In this document: positions 1-9,120 of the stretch, in pieces
Layout of the letters: the number at the start of each line of letters is the position of its first letter
Numbering within the stretch: position 1 is the stretch's first letter
Assembly: GCA_017458225.1 (NCBI GenBank)
Contig: JAFTFX010000026.1
Location: 82,538 to 146,537, forward strand
Length of the DNA: 64,000 nt
Direction: 5' to 3'
DNA from: Prevotella sp.
GTDB taxonomy: Bacteria; Bacteroidota; Bacteroidia; Bacteroidales; Bacteroidaceae
Position numbers and translations under genes: made by a program
The notes under the pieces: model-generated
Seen by the model: only the letters and a program-made list of their open reading frames with translations
Database searches by the model: none
What the model was told of the DNA's origin: nothing

Positions 1-195
1 GAACGACTGTTGAGCCATGTCCATGAGGAGTCCGCCCAGTTCGCTGCCCACTGTAGCATTCAACTTGTCTTGAATGGCACCATAGGTAGCCTCGCGCAGC
101 ACCACCTTATGGTTAACCGCTGTAGGACAGGTAGCCACCATCGTCACTACCAAGACCGTGAGGGCGACGAACGAAACAGCACAGCCTCTTCTCAT
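1..195 (-). CDS. Small membrane-anchored protein, 3' end missing
   Basis: The reverse strand opens with ATG at 193-195 and stays open to the window edge, so only the first 65 codons are visible. Residues 5-22 form one hydrophobic segment (signal anchor or signal peptide), followed by a polar helix-prone stretch. It begins 12 bp after the stop of the GH127 gene and is probably the last visible gene of the operon that starts with the pantothenate kinase. The layout (short hydrophobic N-terminus, then 'CP..VNHK..LREA') resembles small DUF4359-type proteins of Bacteroidota, but this is a weak resemblance. No function is assigned. Confidence 0.55.
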   Translation of the reverse strand, partial: MRRGCAVSFVALTVLVVTMVATCPTAVNHKVVLREATYGAIQDKLNATVGSELGGLLMDMAQQSF

Positions 196-207
196 TATAC
201 CGTAACG

Positions 208-3200
208 TTATCTGATGACTTTCTTGCCGCTCTGGATGTAGACACCTTTTTGTCGAGCAGGCTCTTTCATTTGTTTTCCGTCCAGCGTGTAGTAGGCAGC
301 ACTGTCGACGACTTTCGTGCCGATGTGGTCAACGGCAGTCGTCACGCTCTCGTAGTCGCTGACGTTTGTCGCAAAGTTGATGTCGTAGATCTCGCAGGAA
401 CCGTCGCTGTTCGACGAGGTCATACCGAAGATGGTCTGCCCCAGACACACATTGGGACGGTCGCCCGTGAAGTTCTCGTAGATGCCGCTGGTGGCCATGT
501 TCCAGGCTATCAGTATCTGCTGTTCGCCATCAACTGACACCGTCTTTGTCGTTACTGGAGCCACCTGTGTGCCGTGATTCGAACCGTTGAGCCACCACAG
601 ATAGGAAGCACCGCTGGTGGTCTTCAGTCCCTTGCCGCGCACTACGAGATAGGTTTGGCTCTTGTCGATGTCGTAGTCCAACTGCTGATATTTCAGCATC
701 AGGGCAATGTTGTTGTTGCCTGTAGCCTTTGCCTTCAGAATGTTGTTTTCGTTGTCGTAGGTAATGCTGCTGGCAGGGATGCGACCAGCATCGCCCGTAG
801 TCCAGTCGCTGGCACGAAACTGATAGGCGTTGGCAGCAGGATTATAGCCTTTCACCAAGCGCAGATAGTAGAGGCCGGGATTCATTGTTCCGGCAGAAGC
901 CGACAGGCGAACCACGAAGCGCGTCTTCACCTGTCCTTGTGCGTCCTTGAGCAGTGACTCGGGGATGGGGAACTCTACGTTGTAGAAGCCGTTGACGGCG
1001 CTCTTCACTGACGAAAGAACGGTCACGTCGGCAATCTTCACGCCGTCGACCAGCAGTGTGGCCTTGCGGCCCTGGTCGGCTGTGGTGAAGCGGCACATGA
1101 TGGCCAGACCGTCACTCTCCTGCGTACTATTAAATAAGGTGTACTGCACATAGCCGCCCGCGCGTGCATCGCGATAGGCCTCGCCGTTGTAGTTGCCCGT
1201 GGTCGACTCGCTGGAGTAGTTGTACTCATGACCGGCCTCGCTCTGCTGTTCGCCTGGAGCCACGAAGTCGAGGGTGCGTTCGGCCAGTGCTTCGTTGGCA
1301 GCCTCGGATTGTGCCATGTCGCTGTTGGCGAAGTTCTCGGCTGTCTGCTGATACCAGTAGCAGGAGTAGCGGTCGTGGTGAATCTGATAGAAAGGCTGCA
1401 GCGTGAGCGATGTCCACTTATAGGTCTCCACACCTTCGCGGCTGGCATCGATGGTGAAGGTCAACTTCGAGAGATCCTGAGCCTCAATACGGTTAAGCAC
1501 GTCGGCACGGTTGCCGATGAGCAGGGGAGCAGAGAGCAAGCTTTTCGATGAGGCCATCGAACCAGGTGCATGGTCCATACGACCGGCACCGCCATATTCA
1601 TTCTGCAGAGTCTCGCTGCCATTGGTGGTGTTGGCTGCCAGCAGGATGGGGCCATAGGTAAAGGCGATATAGTCAGTATAGTTGGGGCACTCTGCATATT
1701 TCAGCTGCATGGGTAGCCAGACGGTGATGACATCGCCCACGGCCCATGTGCGGTTGATGGTGATATAGCTGGCCACACCCTTTGTGACGGTGGCATTGAC
1801 GGCAGCACCGTTCACCATCACTTGATACTCGGTGCCTGCCCAAGCCGGATGGCGAACAGCGATGGCGTAAGTACCGGCCTTACCCACAATGAGCTTGGTG
1901 GTAGCAGTATTAGGCGTAGGAATGTTTGAGGCTGTGGGGTCGATGAAGGGGAACTGCGTCTCCTGGGTGACTATAAAATCGTCACTTTCAAGACGAGACG
2001 GTGTGAAGAGGTTCACATAGAGGGTTTTTGCGCCGTCGTGGGTGTAGATGAAGTGGCCATACTTGGAGTGGTTCTCCATGCCAGTGCCCACACAGCACCA
2101 CATGCCCTGATTCACCTGCGAATAGATGCGATAGCCTTGTGGGCGCAGCGTGGTGAAGTAGACATAGCCGCCCGTAGTAGGATCCTGTGTGGAGAGAATG
2201 TGGTTCCACATGGCATACTCGTAGAAGTCGGCATATTTGGCATCGCCGGTGCGGTCGCTCATCATCTCCGACATCTTCAGCATGTTGTTGGTGTTGCACG
2301 ATTCGGGACCGTCCAGATGATCAATATAGCGATTGGAGTTGCCCACAGAGAGGAAGTGTTCGCCTACCGAGTTGCCACCGATGCAGACAGTGCGGTTCTG
2401 AGCTACGTCAGTCCAGAAATTCTCGGCAGCCTTCTTGTAAGTGCTGGCCGTGGCATCCTGTTCGAAAATGCGCTCCATGCCGATGTACTTAGGCACCTGC
2501 GTGTTGGCATGCTTGCCGTCGAGGAAAGTGGTGTTCAGTGTCTGCATGCCGTTCAGCATGGTCTTGTGGGTGTACTTCTTGGCAGCCGTCAAGTACTTGG
2601 CATCGCCAAAAAGCTGGTAGGCATCAAGCAGCGACTCGTTCATGCCGCCGTGCTCGGTATCGAGCAGCGTGGTCATATTGCTGTCGCTAACCTTGTCGAT
2701 GACGTTCGCACTCCAGTCGGCCAGCTTGTGGAACACCTCTTTGGCTGTCTCGTTGTTGCCATAGAGATAGGCATCGCGCAGACCGGCCAGAATCTTGTGC
2801 TGAACGTAGAGGGGTACCCAGCCGCCGTGGTTCTTGTAGGGAGTGATGTTACCCGTATAGAGAGCCGTCCAGTCGCTGTTGATAGGCTGTCCGCCAATGA
2901 AGCCGTAAAGGCCTTGCGTGTTCGTGTCGAACACATCCTGACAGTCCTTCATCACGCTGACCATATAGTCCAGACGCTCCTTCAGCCGTGCCTTCATCGC
3001 CTCATTGTGGCAGGCGGCATAGGCCAGCGACAGAGCAGTGAGATAGTGTCCGCCCACATGGCCGCTCAGATCGAAGTTGCTGTCGCCCCAGTTGGTGAAG
3101 TTGGGGTGCTTGGTGAGCCACTGGTAGTAAGGCGAACTCTGATCGGTTGTCGACGAGAGACTGGCCTGGCGCACGTAAGGGGTGAGCAGACGGTCAACGT

Positions 3201-3375
3201 CATACTGCATCAGCGTCTCGAAGTTTTTCTCCATGGCAGTCTTCATCGGACCGTCGAGCAGCGTCACTTGTTCCAGGTCGAAATGCTTGGGGTAAAGCTC
3301 GGTCTGAGCCCAAGTGGTAGTGGATGCTGCCATATACAGCATCCCTACCAGCGTTAGCTTTAGTTGTAGTTTCAT
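208..3375 (-). CDS. Secreted GH127-family beta-L-arabinofuranosidase
   Basis: This is a 1055-residue exported glycoside hydrolase of family GH127 (DUF1680), expected to release beta-L-arabinofuranose from plant arabinans, extensin or arabinoxylan-type glycans in the periplasm or on the surface. Residues 1-23 are a signal peptide ending in Ala. The family's zinc/thiol active site can be read directly: Glu358 and Cys360 in 'GPESCNT' and the Cys427-Cys428 pair in 'MWCCVGTG', where one of the adjacent cysteines is the nucleophile in the characterised enzyme. The protein is about 400 residues longer than the single-domain family members. The extra C-terminal part includes a beta-rich module and a 'YYTLDGKQM...KGVYI..GKK' tail shared with other secreted proteins here. 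The gene starts 16 bp after the DUF4876 gene in the same operon. Substrate specificity is inferred from the family. Confidence 0.9.
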   Translation of the reverse strand: MKLQLKLTLVGMLYMAASTTTWAQTELYPKHFDLEQVTLLDGPMKTAMEKNFETLMQYDVDRLLTPYVRQASLSSTTDQSSPYYQWLTKHPNFTNWGDSNFDLSGHVGGHYLTALSLAYAACHNEAMKARLKERLDYMVSVMKDCQDVFDTNTQGLYGFIGGQPINSDWTALYTGNITPYKNHGGWVPLYVQHKILAGLRDAYLYGNNETAKEVFHKLADWSANVIDKVSDSNMTTLLDTEHGGMNESLLDAYQLFGDAKYLTAAKKYTHKTMLNGMQTLNTTFLDGKHANTQVPKYIGMERIFEQDATASTYKKAAENFWTDVAQNRTVCIGGNSVGEHFLSVGNSNRYIDHLDGPESCNTNNMLKMSEMMSDRTGDAKYADFYEYAMWNHILSTQDPTTGGYVYFTTLRPQGYRIYSQVNQGMWCCVGTGMENHSKYGHFIYTHDGAKTLYVNLFTPSRLESDDFIVTQETQFPFIDPTASNIPTPNTATTKLIVGKAGTYAIAVRHPAWAGTEYQVMVNGAAVNATVTKGVASYITINRTWAVGDVITVWLPMQLKYAECPNYTDYIAFTYGPILLAANTTNGSETLQNEYGGAGRMDHAPGSMASSKSLLSAPLLIGNRADVLNRIEAQDLSKLTFTIDASREGVETYKWTSLTLQPFYQIHHDRYSCYWYQQTAENFANSDMAQSEAANEALAERTLDFVAPGEQQSEAGHEYNYSSESTTGNYNGEAYRDARAGGYVQYTLFNSTQESDGLAIMCRFTTADQGRKATLLVDGVKIADVTVLSSVKSAVNGFYNVEFPIPESLLKDAQGQVKTRFVVRLSASAGTMNPGLYYLRLVKGYNPAANAYQFRASDWTTGDAGRIPASSITYDNENNILKAKATGNNNIALMLKYQQLDYDIDKSQTYLVVRGKGLKTTSGASYLWWLNGSNHGTQVAPVTTKTVSVDGEQQILIAWNMATSGIYENFTGDRPNVCLGQTIFGMTSSNSDGSCEIYDINFATNVSDYESVTTAVDHIGTKVVDSAAYYTLDGKQMKEPARQKGVYIQSGKKVIR

Positions 3376-3391
3376 ATTGGTGGTAAAAAGT

Positions 3392-5005
3392 TTATTTTAC
3401 AAGAATTTTCTTTCCGTCAATGATGTAGAGGCCCTTTTGAGGCGTGCCGTTAACGCGGCGGCCCTGCAGGTCGAAAATGGAACCATCTGTTGCCGGACGG
3501 AGCACCACATTCTCAATGCCATCCTTGAGATATTGCGTGAAGTAGCCGTGCCACTTAATGAAGTCGAGGTCGGTATGGTCGTTTGCTCCGTTGGCGGCAG
3601 CAATCTTGTCGGCAATAGCCTCGGTGATGGCGTAGTACAGACGGTCGTCGGCACCAAATGTAGCTGTGTTATAGAGACCGTCTACGGCAGGCACACGCTG
3701 GAAGCCAATCTTGCCCAGCGTGTTCTGGAACTTGTAGATCATGCGGTTGGTCTGCGAGAGTGTCTTGGTGTCCTCGTCGCTCCAAGTCATGCCCGATGAG
3801 CGTGTCTTCATTACGCCCTGCGATTCAGAAAGCTTGATGGTGTACTTGCCGGGGTTGCCAATGGCAATCCACGGACCTTTGATCAGCAGCAGTGAGTCGC
3901 CAGGGAAGGTGTAGTAGGTCAGGTCGGTGGTAGCGGCGTTGTTAGTAACGTTCACATAGCTGAACACCAGCTCTTTGGGACCACAGAAAGGCTTCGTGAT
4001 GTCCACAGCTACGTAGCCGCTTTCAGGAATCACAATGGTAGAGTCGGAGAGACCGGCAGCCTCGCTGCTGTAAGCACGAATGGCGAGGTCGGTAGTCACC
4101 ATGAAGTCTACCGATGAGTTGTCGGTGTCGTAGAGAACGGTGCGTCCGGCACTGGTGACGAAAGCCGTCTTGCGGACAATTGCCTCGGCATTGTTGCCGC
4201 CTTGTGTGGCCTGTGATGTGAAGCCGGCATCATGGTTGGTGGGGATGCGCTTCTGATCGGCTGAAGGAGTGGCGGTCTTTGTGTTTGCAACAACATCCAC
4301 GGCATCAATAATCTTGTAGGCAGGTACAAACTTGATGGCATTGCCAGAGGTCTTGCCATGCTGGAAACCGTCAGAGCACTTGGTGAGATCCAGATTGTAA
4401 GCCAACAGAACAATGGCTCCGGGACCTGTGGTTACAAAGTTGATGAAGTCCATGGTGGCCGTGCATGTGTGAATGGTCACCAAAGCAGGAACGGCTTCGT
4501 TGTGGGAGTCCTTGTAGAGATTGTTCTGCGACTTCACCTCAAAGTCGGCATTGGTCAAGTCGGGGGCTGCGGCAGCCACTGAGTTGTGATTGAAAGCAGC
4601 ATTCGTAATCACGATGCTCTGGCCGGGATCAACCCTGTATTCCTTGTCTGTAGGAATCTGATAGAGTTGCTTGATGGCCACGCTGTCTTTCTTGCCTTCA
4701 GCTTCCATAGCTGCCAAGTTCCATGCTTGGTCGGCACTGCTGTGGCTTTCTACCATGCCGACAAACATACCGGCAATGTCGAGTGTGTCGGTAGAATTGT
4801 TGAAGAGCTGAATATAGCTTGCAGAGAGATAGGCTTTGCCGGCATCGTTCTTCATTCCGTTATAAAATACTTTACTGATGACCATACTTCCAGAACTGGT
4901 AGGTTTCGTGACTTTTGCCTGTACACCCATGGTGCACGATAGCAACATACTGGCAGCAAGAGCCAGCATTTTCATTGAAGTAGATTTTCTCATTGGCTTA
5001 AACAT
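3392..5005 (-). CDS. DUF4876-like secreted protein with C-terminal sorting-type tail
   Basis: A 537-residue exported protein. I chose the ATG at 5003-5005 because it puts a signal peptide ('MKMLALAASMLLSCTMGVQA') near the start; the frame continues upstream only into the preceding gene's end. After the signal, 'SGSMVISKVFYNGMKND..KAYLSASYIQLFNNSTDTLDIAG' and the following beta-rich segments match the lamin-tail-like layout of DUF4876 proteins, including the lipoprotein encoded at 21026-22351. The C-terminus carries 'FDLQGRRV...KGLYIIDGKK', the tail seen on several secreted proteins in this window. It lies 26 bp after the metalloprotease gene and 16 bp before GH127, so it is probably cotranscribed. 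Its function is unknown. DUF4876 proteins commonly accompany TonB receptors, and a role as a surface ligand- or substrate-binding partner is inference. Confidence 0.7.
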   Translation of the reverse strand: MFKPMRKSTSMKMLALAASMLLSCTMGVQAKVTKPTSSGSMVISKVFYNGMKNDAGKAYLSASYIQLFNNSTDTLDIAGMFVGMVESHSSADQAWNLAAMEAEGKKDSVAIKQLYQIPTDKEYRVDPGQSIVITNAAFNHNSVAAAAPDLTNADFEVKSQNNLYKDSHNEAVPALVTIHTCTATMDFINFVTTGPGAIVLLAYNLDLTKCSDGFQHGKTSGNAIKFVPAYKIIDAVDVVANTKTATPSADQKRIPTNHDAGFTSQATQGGNNAEAIVRKTAFVTSAGRTVLYDTDNSSVDFMVTTDLAIRAYSSEAAGLSDSTIVIPESGYVAVDITKPFCGPKELVFSYVNVTNNAATTDLTYYTFPGDSLLLIKGPWIAIGNPGKYTIKLSESQGVMKTRSSGMTWSDEDTKTLSQTNRMIYKFQNTLGKIGFQRVPAVDGLYNTATFGADDRLYYAITEAIADKIAAANGANDHTDLDFIKWHGYFTQYLKDGIENVVLRPATDGSIFDLQGRRVNGTPQKGLYIIDGKKILVK

Positions 5006-5031
5006 TATGTAATTAACGATTTGGTGATTTT

Positions 5032-7449
5032 CTATGTTCGCGCAACAACTGGATACGCTCCAGCAGATTCTGGCGGTGCAGGTCTTCGAGCGCATCGCCC
5101 GATGACGGCCCTTTTCAGGTGCTGTTCCAGTTTGTCCAAATGCTGCAAGAGATAGAGTTGCGCATCGCTGTTGTCCACACGGTCAGTGCTGAGGGCCTTT
5201 TCGCCAGGATTCAGCAACTTGTCGAGCAGACCCACATAGACACGCTGCAGGGTGCGGCGCTCTTTTTGTTGCCAAGCGCTGGCATCGGCTCGCGAAGTCC
5301 ATACCTCGGCAAACAGGTCGTTGAGATAGGCATCAACGGGATAGGCATCGGTGCCCGTGGTCTGCTGGTTGCTCAGCGTGTTGAGCACATAGCCTGACAG
5401 CAGGCGGTTCAGCACGTTCTCCTGCAAGCTGTTCTGTGAAGTGGTCGGGTCGGCCCCCACCTTATTGATAATATGTGAGGGGTAGAGCCATTCTGGCGCA
5501 TCGAAGACATGGCGGCCCAGGAACTGCAGCGCTTCCTGCTGGCGCTGACGGGGCACGCTGGCACGCGGTTCCTGTCCTGGCATGTTGTTGCGGTAGATGC
5601 CGGCAATGTTCTTCATGACGTGGTTGCGATAGCGGTTGAACTGCGAGAGCACTTCGCCATACATCATTGTCAAGTCGGCATACTGGTCGTTGTCTTCTTT
5701 TGTCCATTGGGGCAGGTTCTCCATGACGCGCTTCAGGTTCTTGATGCCATATTCCGAGGCCTTCACGCTGTTGTCGCCCAAGTCTTCGGTCTGCGAGCGC
5801 GGATCCTGTCCGCCGCCCTCACCGCCGAACCACAGGCGTGGGTTCTGGCGCAGTGCAGCCGTCGTCTCCGTCATCAGCTTTTCCTTTTCCTCAAACTCAT
5901 CCTTGAACTCAGGTCGCCACTGATAGCCCCATTTGATGGCCCAACGGTCGTAGTCGTTAATGCGAGGGAACAGCCCCTTCTCGCCAATCTTATCCTCTGG
6001 TTGGGCCACATAGTTGAAGCGGGCATAGTCCATGATAGATGCCGTATGGCCATGGGCTTCCACCCACTGCTTGTCGCGCAGTTTCTCAACAGGCGTGGCA
6101 TACGAGGCTCCCATGTTGTGCCGCAGACCGAGCGAGTGGCCTACCTCGTGTGACGATACAAAGCGGATGAGCTGTCCCATCAGCCGGTCGTCGAACTTCA
6201 TTTTCTGTGCTCGCTTGTCCAGTGGGCCGCACTGTATCATGTACCACTTTGTGAGCAGGTTCATCACATTATGGAACCAACAGATGTGTGCCTCGATAAT
6301 TTCGCCGCTGCGTGGGTCTACGATGCGCGGACCGTAGGCATTTTCGGTTTCTGAGGGCAGATAGCGCAGCACCGAGAAACGGGCATCGTCAAGACTCATG
6401 GCCGAATCGTTCTTCGGCCACTCCTTAGCCACGATGGCATTCTTGAAGCCGGCAACTTCGAAAGCCACGTTCCAGTCGTTGATGCCCTGTATCAGATAGG
6501 GAATCCATTTCTTCGGCGTTGCAGGGTCTATGTAGTAGACAATCTGTTTCTCGGGTTCCGACAGTTTGCCTGCCAGATAGGCTTTCTTATTCTTCGGCAC
6601 CAAGCGGTAGCGCGAGATGAATGACTCGTGCTGTGCTTTTGTCTGGTTGTCGCTGAACAGGCGCAGCTGGTTGACAAAGTAGCCCACGCGCTCGTCCCAG
6701 ATGCGCTTGCGCATCGGTTCCTTCGGCAGCATGACGATGGACGTGTTGAAGCCCATGGTCACCGAGCCTGTCTTTGAGGCTGCCGATGCTGCCGGCGAAC
6801 TGCCGTAGGTGCGTGTAGTCACCACTTCAATATTGGTGGGGTAGACCTTCATCGTGTCGACAAAGGTGCGGTCGCCCTGCAGGCTTCCTACCTTCAGTGT
6901 GGTCTTTGAGCCCGACTGGAAACTGAATAGTTGGTTGTCGTGCTTGAAGAGATTTGTCACTTCCACCAGACTGGCATCCTTCTCCTTGTTCTGTCCGATG
7001 ATCTTGAATGCCTCCACAATCGGGTCGATGGTGGCCTTCTCCAGTGTGCGGGCTATGTTGTCTTTCTCGTTGGCCAGATAGCTCAGCACATACTGCCGCA
7101 TCAGCATCGTGGCCGTGTCGCGTCGCTCCAGATAGACGGTGCTGTGGGTGATCTCCTCGCCAGCAAACTTGCCGAAGCCCTGCGGCACTGCCGTAAAACG
7201 GGTGACGCAGAGAAACAGGCGGCCCAGCAGACTGTCGGGCACTTCAAAATAGTATTTGCCCTCTATCTTGCGAACGGTGAACATGCCTTTCTGTTCGGTG
7301 CCCCCTTTCTTCAGCAGTTTTTCGTATTCGCTTTCCTTCTTCTCTGCCTTCAAGGTGTCGGCACGCATCATGAGCTGACGCGCACTGGCAGGGAGCGTTG
7401 CCCCCATGAGGCACAGCAGGGCTGCTATCAAAAGTTTTTTCATCATCAT
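5032..7449 (-). CDS. Zinc-dependent metalloprotease (DUF5117/DUF5118 type)
   Basis: An 805-residue exported metallopeptidase. The ATG at 7447-7449 overlaps the stop of the pantothenate kinase gene (ATGA overlap) and is followed by a clear signal peptide (MMMKKLLIAALLCLMGA). The extended zinc site HEVGHSLGLRH lies at residues 434-444: His434, His438 and His444 are the ligands and Glu435 the catalytic base. This is the metzincin-like HExxHxxGxxH pattern of the large Bacteroidota family whose flanking regions are DUF5117 (before the site) and DUF4953 (after it). 'ASIMDYARFNY' follows where a Met-turn would be expected. The protein probably acts in the periplasm or at the surface. Its natural substrate is unknown, and the link to the adjacent DUF4876 protein and glycosidase rests only on shared transcription. 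Confidence 0.88.
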   Translation of the reverse strand: MMMKKLLIAALLCLMGATLPASARQLMMRADTLKAEKKESEYEKLLKKGGTEQKGMFTVRKIEGKYYFEVPDSLLGRLFLCVTRFTAVPQGFGKFAGEEITHSTVYLERRDTATMLMRQYVLSYLANEKDNIARTLEKATIDPIVEAFKIIGQNKEKDASLVEVTNLFKHDNQLFSFQSGSKTTLKVGSLQGDRTFVDTMKVYPTNIEVVTTRTYGSSPAASAASKTGSVTMGFNTSIVMLPKEPMRKRIWDERVGYFVNQLRLFSDNQTKAQHESFISRYRLVPKNKKAYLAGKLSEPEKQIVYYIDPATPKKWIPYLIQGINDWNVAFEVAGFKNAIVAKEWPKNDSAMSLDDARFSVLRYLPSETENAYGPRIVDPRSGEIIEAHICWFHNVMNLLTKWYMIQCGPLDKRAQKMKFDDRLMGQLIRFVSSHEVGHSLGLRHNMGASYATPVEKLRDKQWVEAHGHTASIMDYARFNYVAQPEDKIGEKGLFPRINDYDRWAIKWGYQWRPEFKDEFEEKEKLMTETTAALRQNPRLWFGGEGGGQDPRSQTEDLGDNSVKASEYGIKNLKRVMENLPQWTKEDNDQYADLTMMYGEVLSQFNRYRNHVMKNIAGIYRNNMPGQEPRASVPRQRQQEALQFLGRHVFDAPEWLYPSHIINKVGADPTTSQNSLQENVLNRLLSGYVLNTLSNQQTTGTDAYPVDAYLNDLFAEVWTSRADASAWQQKERRTLQRVYVGLLDKLLNPGEKALSTDRVDNSDAQLYLLQHLDKLEQHLKRAVIGRCARRPAPPESAGAYPVVART

Positions 7450-8267
7450 TCTTCTTTGTAAGCCAGAGCGGCACCGATGGCCGTGCAGAACTCGGCATAT
7501 TTGGGTATGTGGAAACGAACCTTGTAGAGCTTCTCGAGCGCAGGGAATATATCCTTGCACTGGGGCAGCAGCGTCAGATTGCCTATCAGCACCATGTCGC
7601 GACAGCCCGAACCTTTGGCGGCCAGCACTGAGGCCGAGCCGATGGTCTGCAGCACCATGCCTATGATGCCGGCGGCAATGTCTTCCTTGGGCGCATCGCT
7701 CTTGGCACGGGCAAAGATGCTGGCAGTGGCCTCCATGGGCAGACCCGGCAGCGGCTGGGCCGATATATCGCCAATAAGCAGGTTGATATTCTTGATGTCG
7801 CCCTGCATGGCCAAGGCCGACACTTGTTTGATGTCGCCTGTTCCCAGACAGATGCGCGCCAGTCCCTGCAGGGTGCCGCCACCGATGCCTATGCCGCCGA
7901 TATGCTCAATCTCACCGCCTTTGCACATCACGAACGAGGTGCCCGTGCCCATTGAGACAACGATGGCATGGTCGAGCTTCGACTCATAGCGAGCCCCCAG
8001 CGCATCGGCCACGAACTCGTCGCAGCGGCTGGTCTTCACGCCGTACACATCGTTCTTTACATAACCGGCACCCACACCGGTCAGCATCACGTGCTCCACA
8101 TTGTCCAGCTGAATGTTGTTCTCGTGCAAGTATTTTCCAAAGGCTCCATAAAGCGACGTGATGGGGTCGGCAGCCGTAATCCGTATCGGAGCCGTCGGCT
8201 TGCCCTCGCGCAGGCCCACAATCTTCGTAGTGGATATGCCCACGTCTATTCCAATGACAATTCCCAT
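7446..8267 (-). CDS. coaW: Type II pantothenate kinase
   Basis: A 273-residue cytosolic kinase of the actin-like ASKHA fold that phosphorylates pantothenate, the first step of coenzyme A synthesis. 'IGIDVGISTTKIVG' at the N-terminus is the first phosphate-binding motif. 'VVSMGTGTSFV' and the Gly-rich 'GGIGIGGGTLQGL' segment are typical of the type II (Fumble/CoaW) class and distinguish it from type I (P-loop) and type III enzymes. It is the first gene of a five-gene minus-strand unit, with its own promoter upstream and a 4-bp overlap with the metalloprotease gene. A cytosolic CoA enzyme ahead of secreted hydrolases is odd, and the rest of the operon may simply use its promoter. Confidence 0.85.
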   Translation of the reverse strand: MGIVIGIDVGISTTKIVGLREGKPTAPIRITAADPITSLYGAFGKYLHENNIQLDNVEHVMLTGVGAGYVKNDVYGVKTSRCDEFVADALGARYESKLDHAIVVSMGTGTSFVMCKGGEIEHIGGIGIGGGTLQGLARICLGTGDIKQVSALAMQGDIKNINLLIGDISAQPLPGLPMEATASIFARAKSDAPKEDIAAGIIGMVLQTIGSASVLAAKGSGCRDMVLIGNLTLLPQCKDIFPALEKLYKVRFHIPKYAEFCTAIGAALAYKEE

Positions 8268-8293
8268 TCTTTTACTAATATATTAATAATGTG

Positions 8294-8325
8294 CAAAGAT
8301 ACGGAAAAATATTTGTTCTCACCAA
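8294..8325 (-). promoter_or_regulatory. Promoter of the coaW operon
   Basis: Read on the minus strand, TATCTTTG (8301-8294) matches the Bacteroidota -7 consensus TAnnTTTG, and TTG (8325-8323) lies 21 bp upstream at the -33 position. The box is 26 bp ahead of the coaW start codon. Confidence 0.7.
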
Positions 8326-8389
8326 TTTTTGCAAAAATTCGATGGATTTATGCATAAATTCGTTCAATTTTTGCATAAATTGAAAATGA

Positions 8390-8423
8390 TTGATGGCACT
8401 TTCATCTTTTTTTCGTAATTTTG
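8390..8423 (+). promoter_or_regulatory. Promoter of the deoxynucleoside kinase pair
   Basis: TAATTTTG (8416-8423) is a -7 box of the TAnnTTTG type, with TTG at 8390-8392 and a 23-bp spacer. It diverges from the coaW promoter and precedes the first kinase start codon by 49 bp. Confidence 0.65.
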
Positions 8424-8435
8424 CATCGAGGAACA

Positions 8436-8467
8436 AAACTCTTAAACTCCTATACTCCTAAACTCCT
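8436..8467 (+). repeat. Octamer repeats in the leader of the first kinase gene
   Basis: Four contiguous 8-bp units are present: AAACTCTT, AAACTCCT, ATACTCCT and AAACTCCT. They end 5 bp before the start codon, where a ribosome-binding site would lie. Two further exact units precede the second kinase gene (9099-9114), also followed by CAAA/CAAAA, TATGCACA. The leader therefore appears to have been copied together with the gene. Confidence 0.8.
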
Positions 8468-8472
8468 CAAAT

Positions 8473-9093
8473 ATGCACATTGCAATAGCAGGAAACATTG
8501 GCAGCGGAAAATCGACACTCACGCGCATGCTGGCCCGCCACTACGGCTGGGAGGCACGCTTCGAGGCCGTCGACGAAAATCCCTACCTAGAAGACTACTA
8601 CAAGGACATACACCGATGGTCGTTCAATCTGGAGGTCTACTTTCTGAAAGAGCGCTTCCGCGACCTCATTGATATTCAGAATGCCAGCCACACCATCATT
8701 CAGGACCGCACCATCTTTGAGGGTGTCTACGTCTTCATGCAGAACAACAAGGCGATGGGCAACCTCTCCGACCGCGACTACGAGACCTATATGGAACTGT
8801 TCGAACAGATGATGGAGGTGGTCCACTTTCCCGACCTCATGATTTATCTGCGTGCCTCCGTGCCCCATCTGGTGGGCAACATCCAGAAGCGCGGCCGCGA
8901 CTACGAACAGCAGATGCAACTGGACTATCTGGAGAACCTGAATAGTCGCTACGACGACTTTATCAGCAATAAATATCATGGTCGCGTGATGATCATCGAC
9001 AAGGACAACCTCGACTTTGAGCACAATCCCAAGGACTTTGCCCAAATCGTCGACCGCATCGACCAGATCCTCTTCGGACTATTCCCCTCCTAA
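8473..9093 (+). CDS. Deoxynucleoside kinase (first of a tandem pair)
   Basis: A 206-residue cytosolic kinase that phosphorylates deoxynucleosides (probably purine) in the salvage pathway. The P-loop GNIGSGKS spans residues 7-14. The 'QDRTIFEG' segment carries the conserved Asp-Arg of the family, and the 'IQKRGRDYEQQM' stretch fits its lid region. The length equals that of single-domain dGK/dAK-type enzymes. The downstream gene is a paralog sharing the same motifs in the same order, and the two form a transcription unit with a 27-bp gap. In lactobacilli similar tandem kinases act as heterodimers; whether that applies here is inference. Confidence 0.88.
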   Translation: MHIAIAGNIGSGKSTLTRMLARHYGWEARFEAVDENPYLEDYYKDIHRWSFNLEVYFLKERFRDLIDIQNASHTIIQDRTIFEGVYVFMQNNKAMGNLSDRDYETYMELFEQMMEVVHFPDLMIYLRASVPHLVGNIQKRGRDYEQQMQLDYLENLNSRYDDFISNKYHGRVMIIDKDNLDFEHNPKDFAQIVDRIDQILFGLFPS

Positions 9094-9098
9094 ACTTT

Positions 9099-9114
9099 AA
9101 ACTCCTAAACTCCT
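9099..9114 (+). repeat. Octamer repeats before the second kinase gene
   Basis: Two exact copies of AAACTCCT end 6 bp before the second kinase start codon, and a third degenerate copy (AAACTTT) overlaps the first gene's stop codon. They match the leader of the first kinase gene at 8436-8467. Confidence 0.75.
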
Positions 9115-9120
9115 CAAAAT

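Noticed and set aside
10-537. A 175-codon plus-strand frame at the window start
   Set aside because: It lies over the ends of two minus-strand genes, the small membrane protein and GH127, and has no domain.
2038-3357. A long plus-strand open frame (about 440 codons) across GH127
   Set aside because: It mirrors the opposite strand of a gene with intact active-site motifs and signal peptide. The predicted protein has no domain and an odd His/Val/Ala-rich composition typical of antisense frames.
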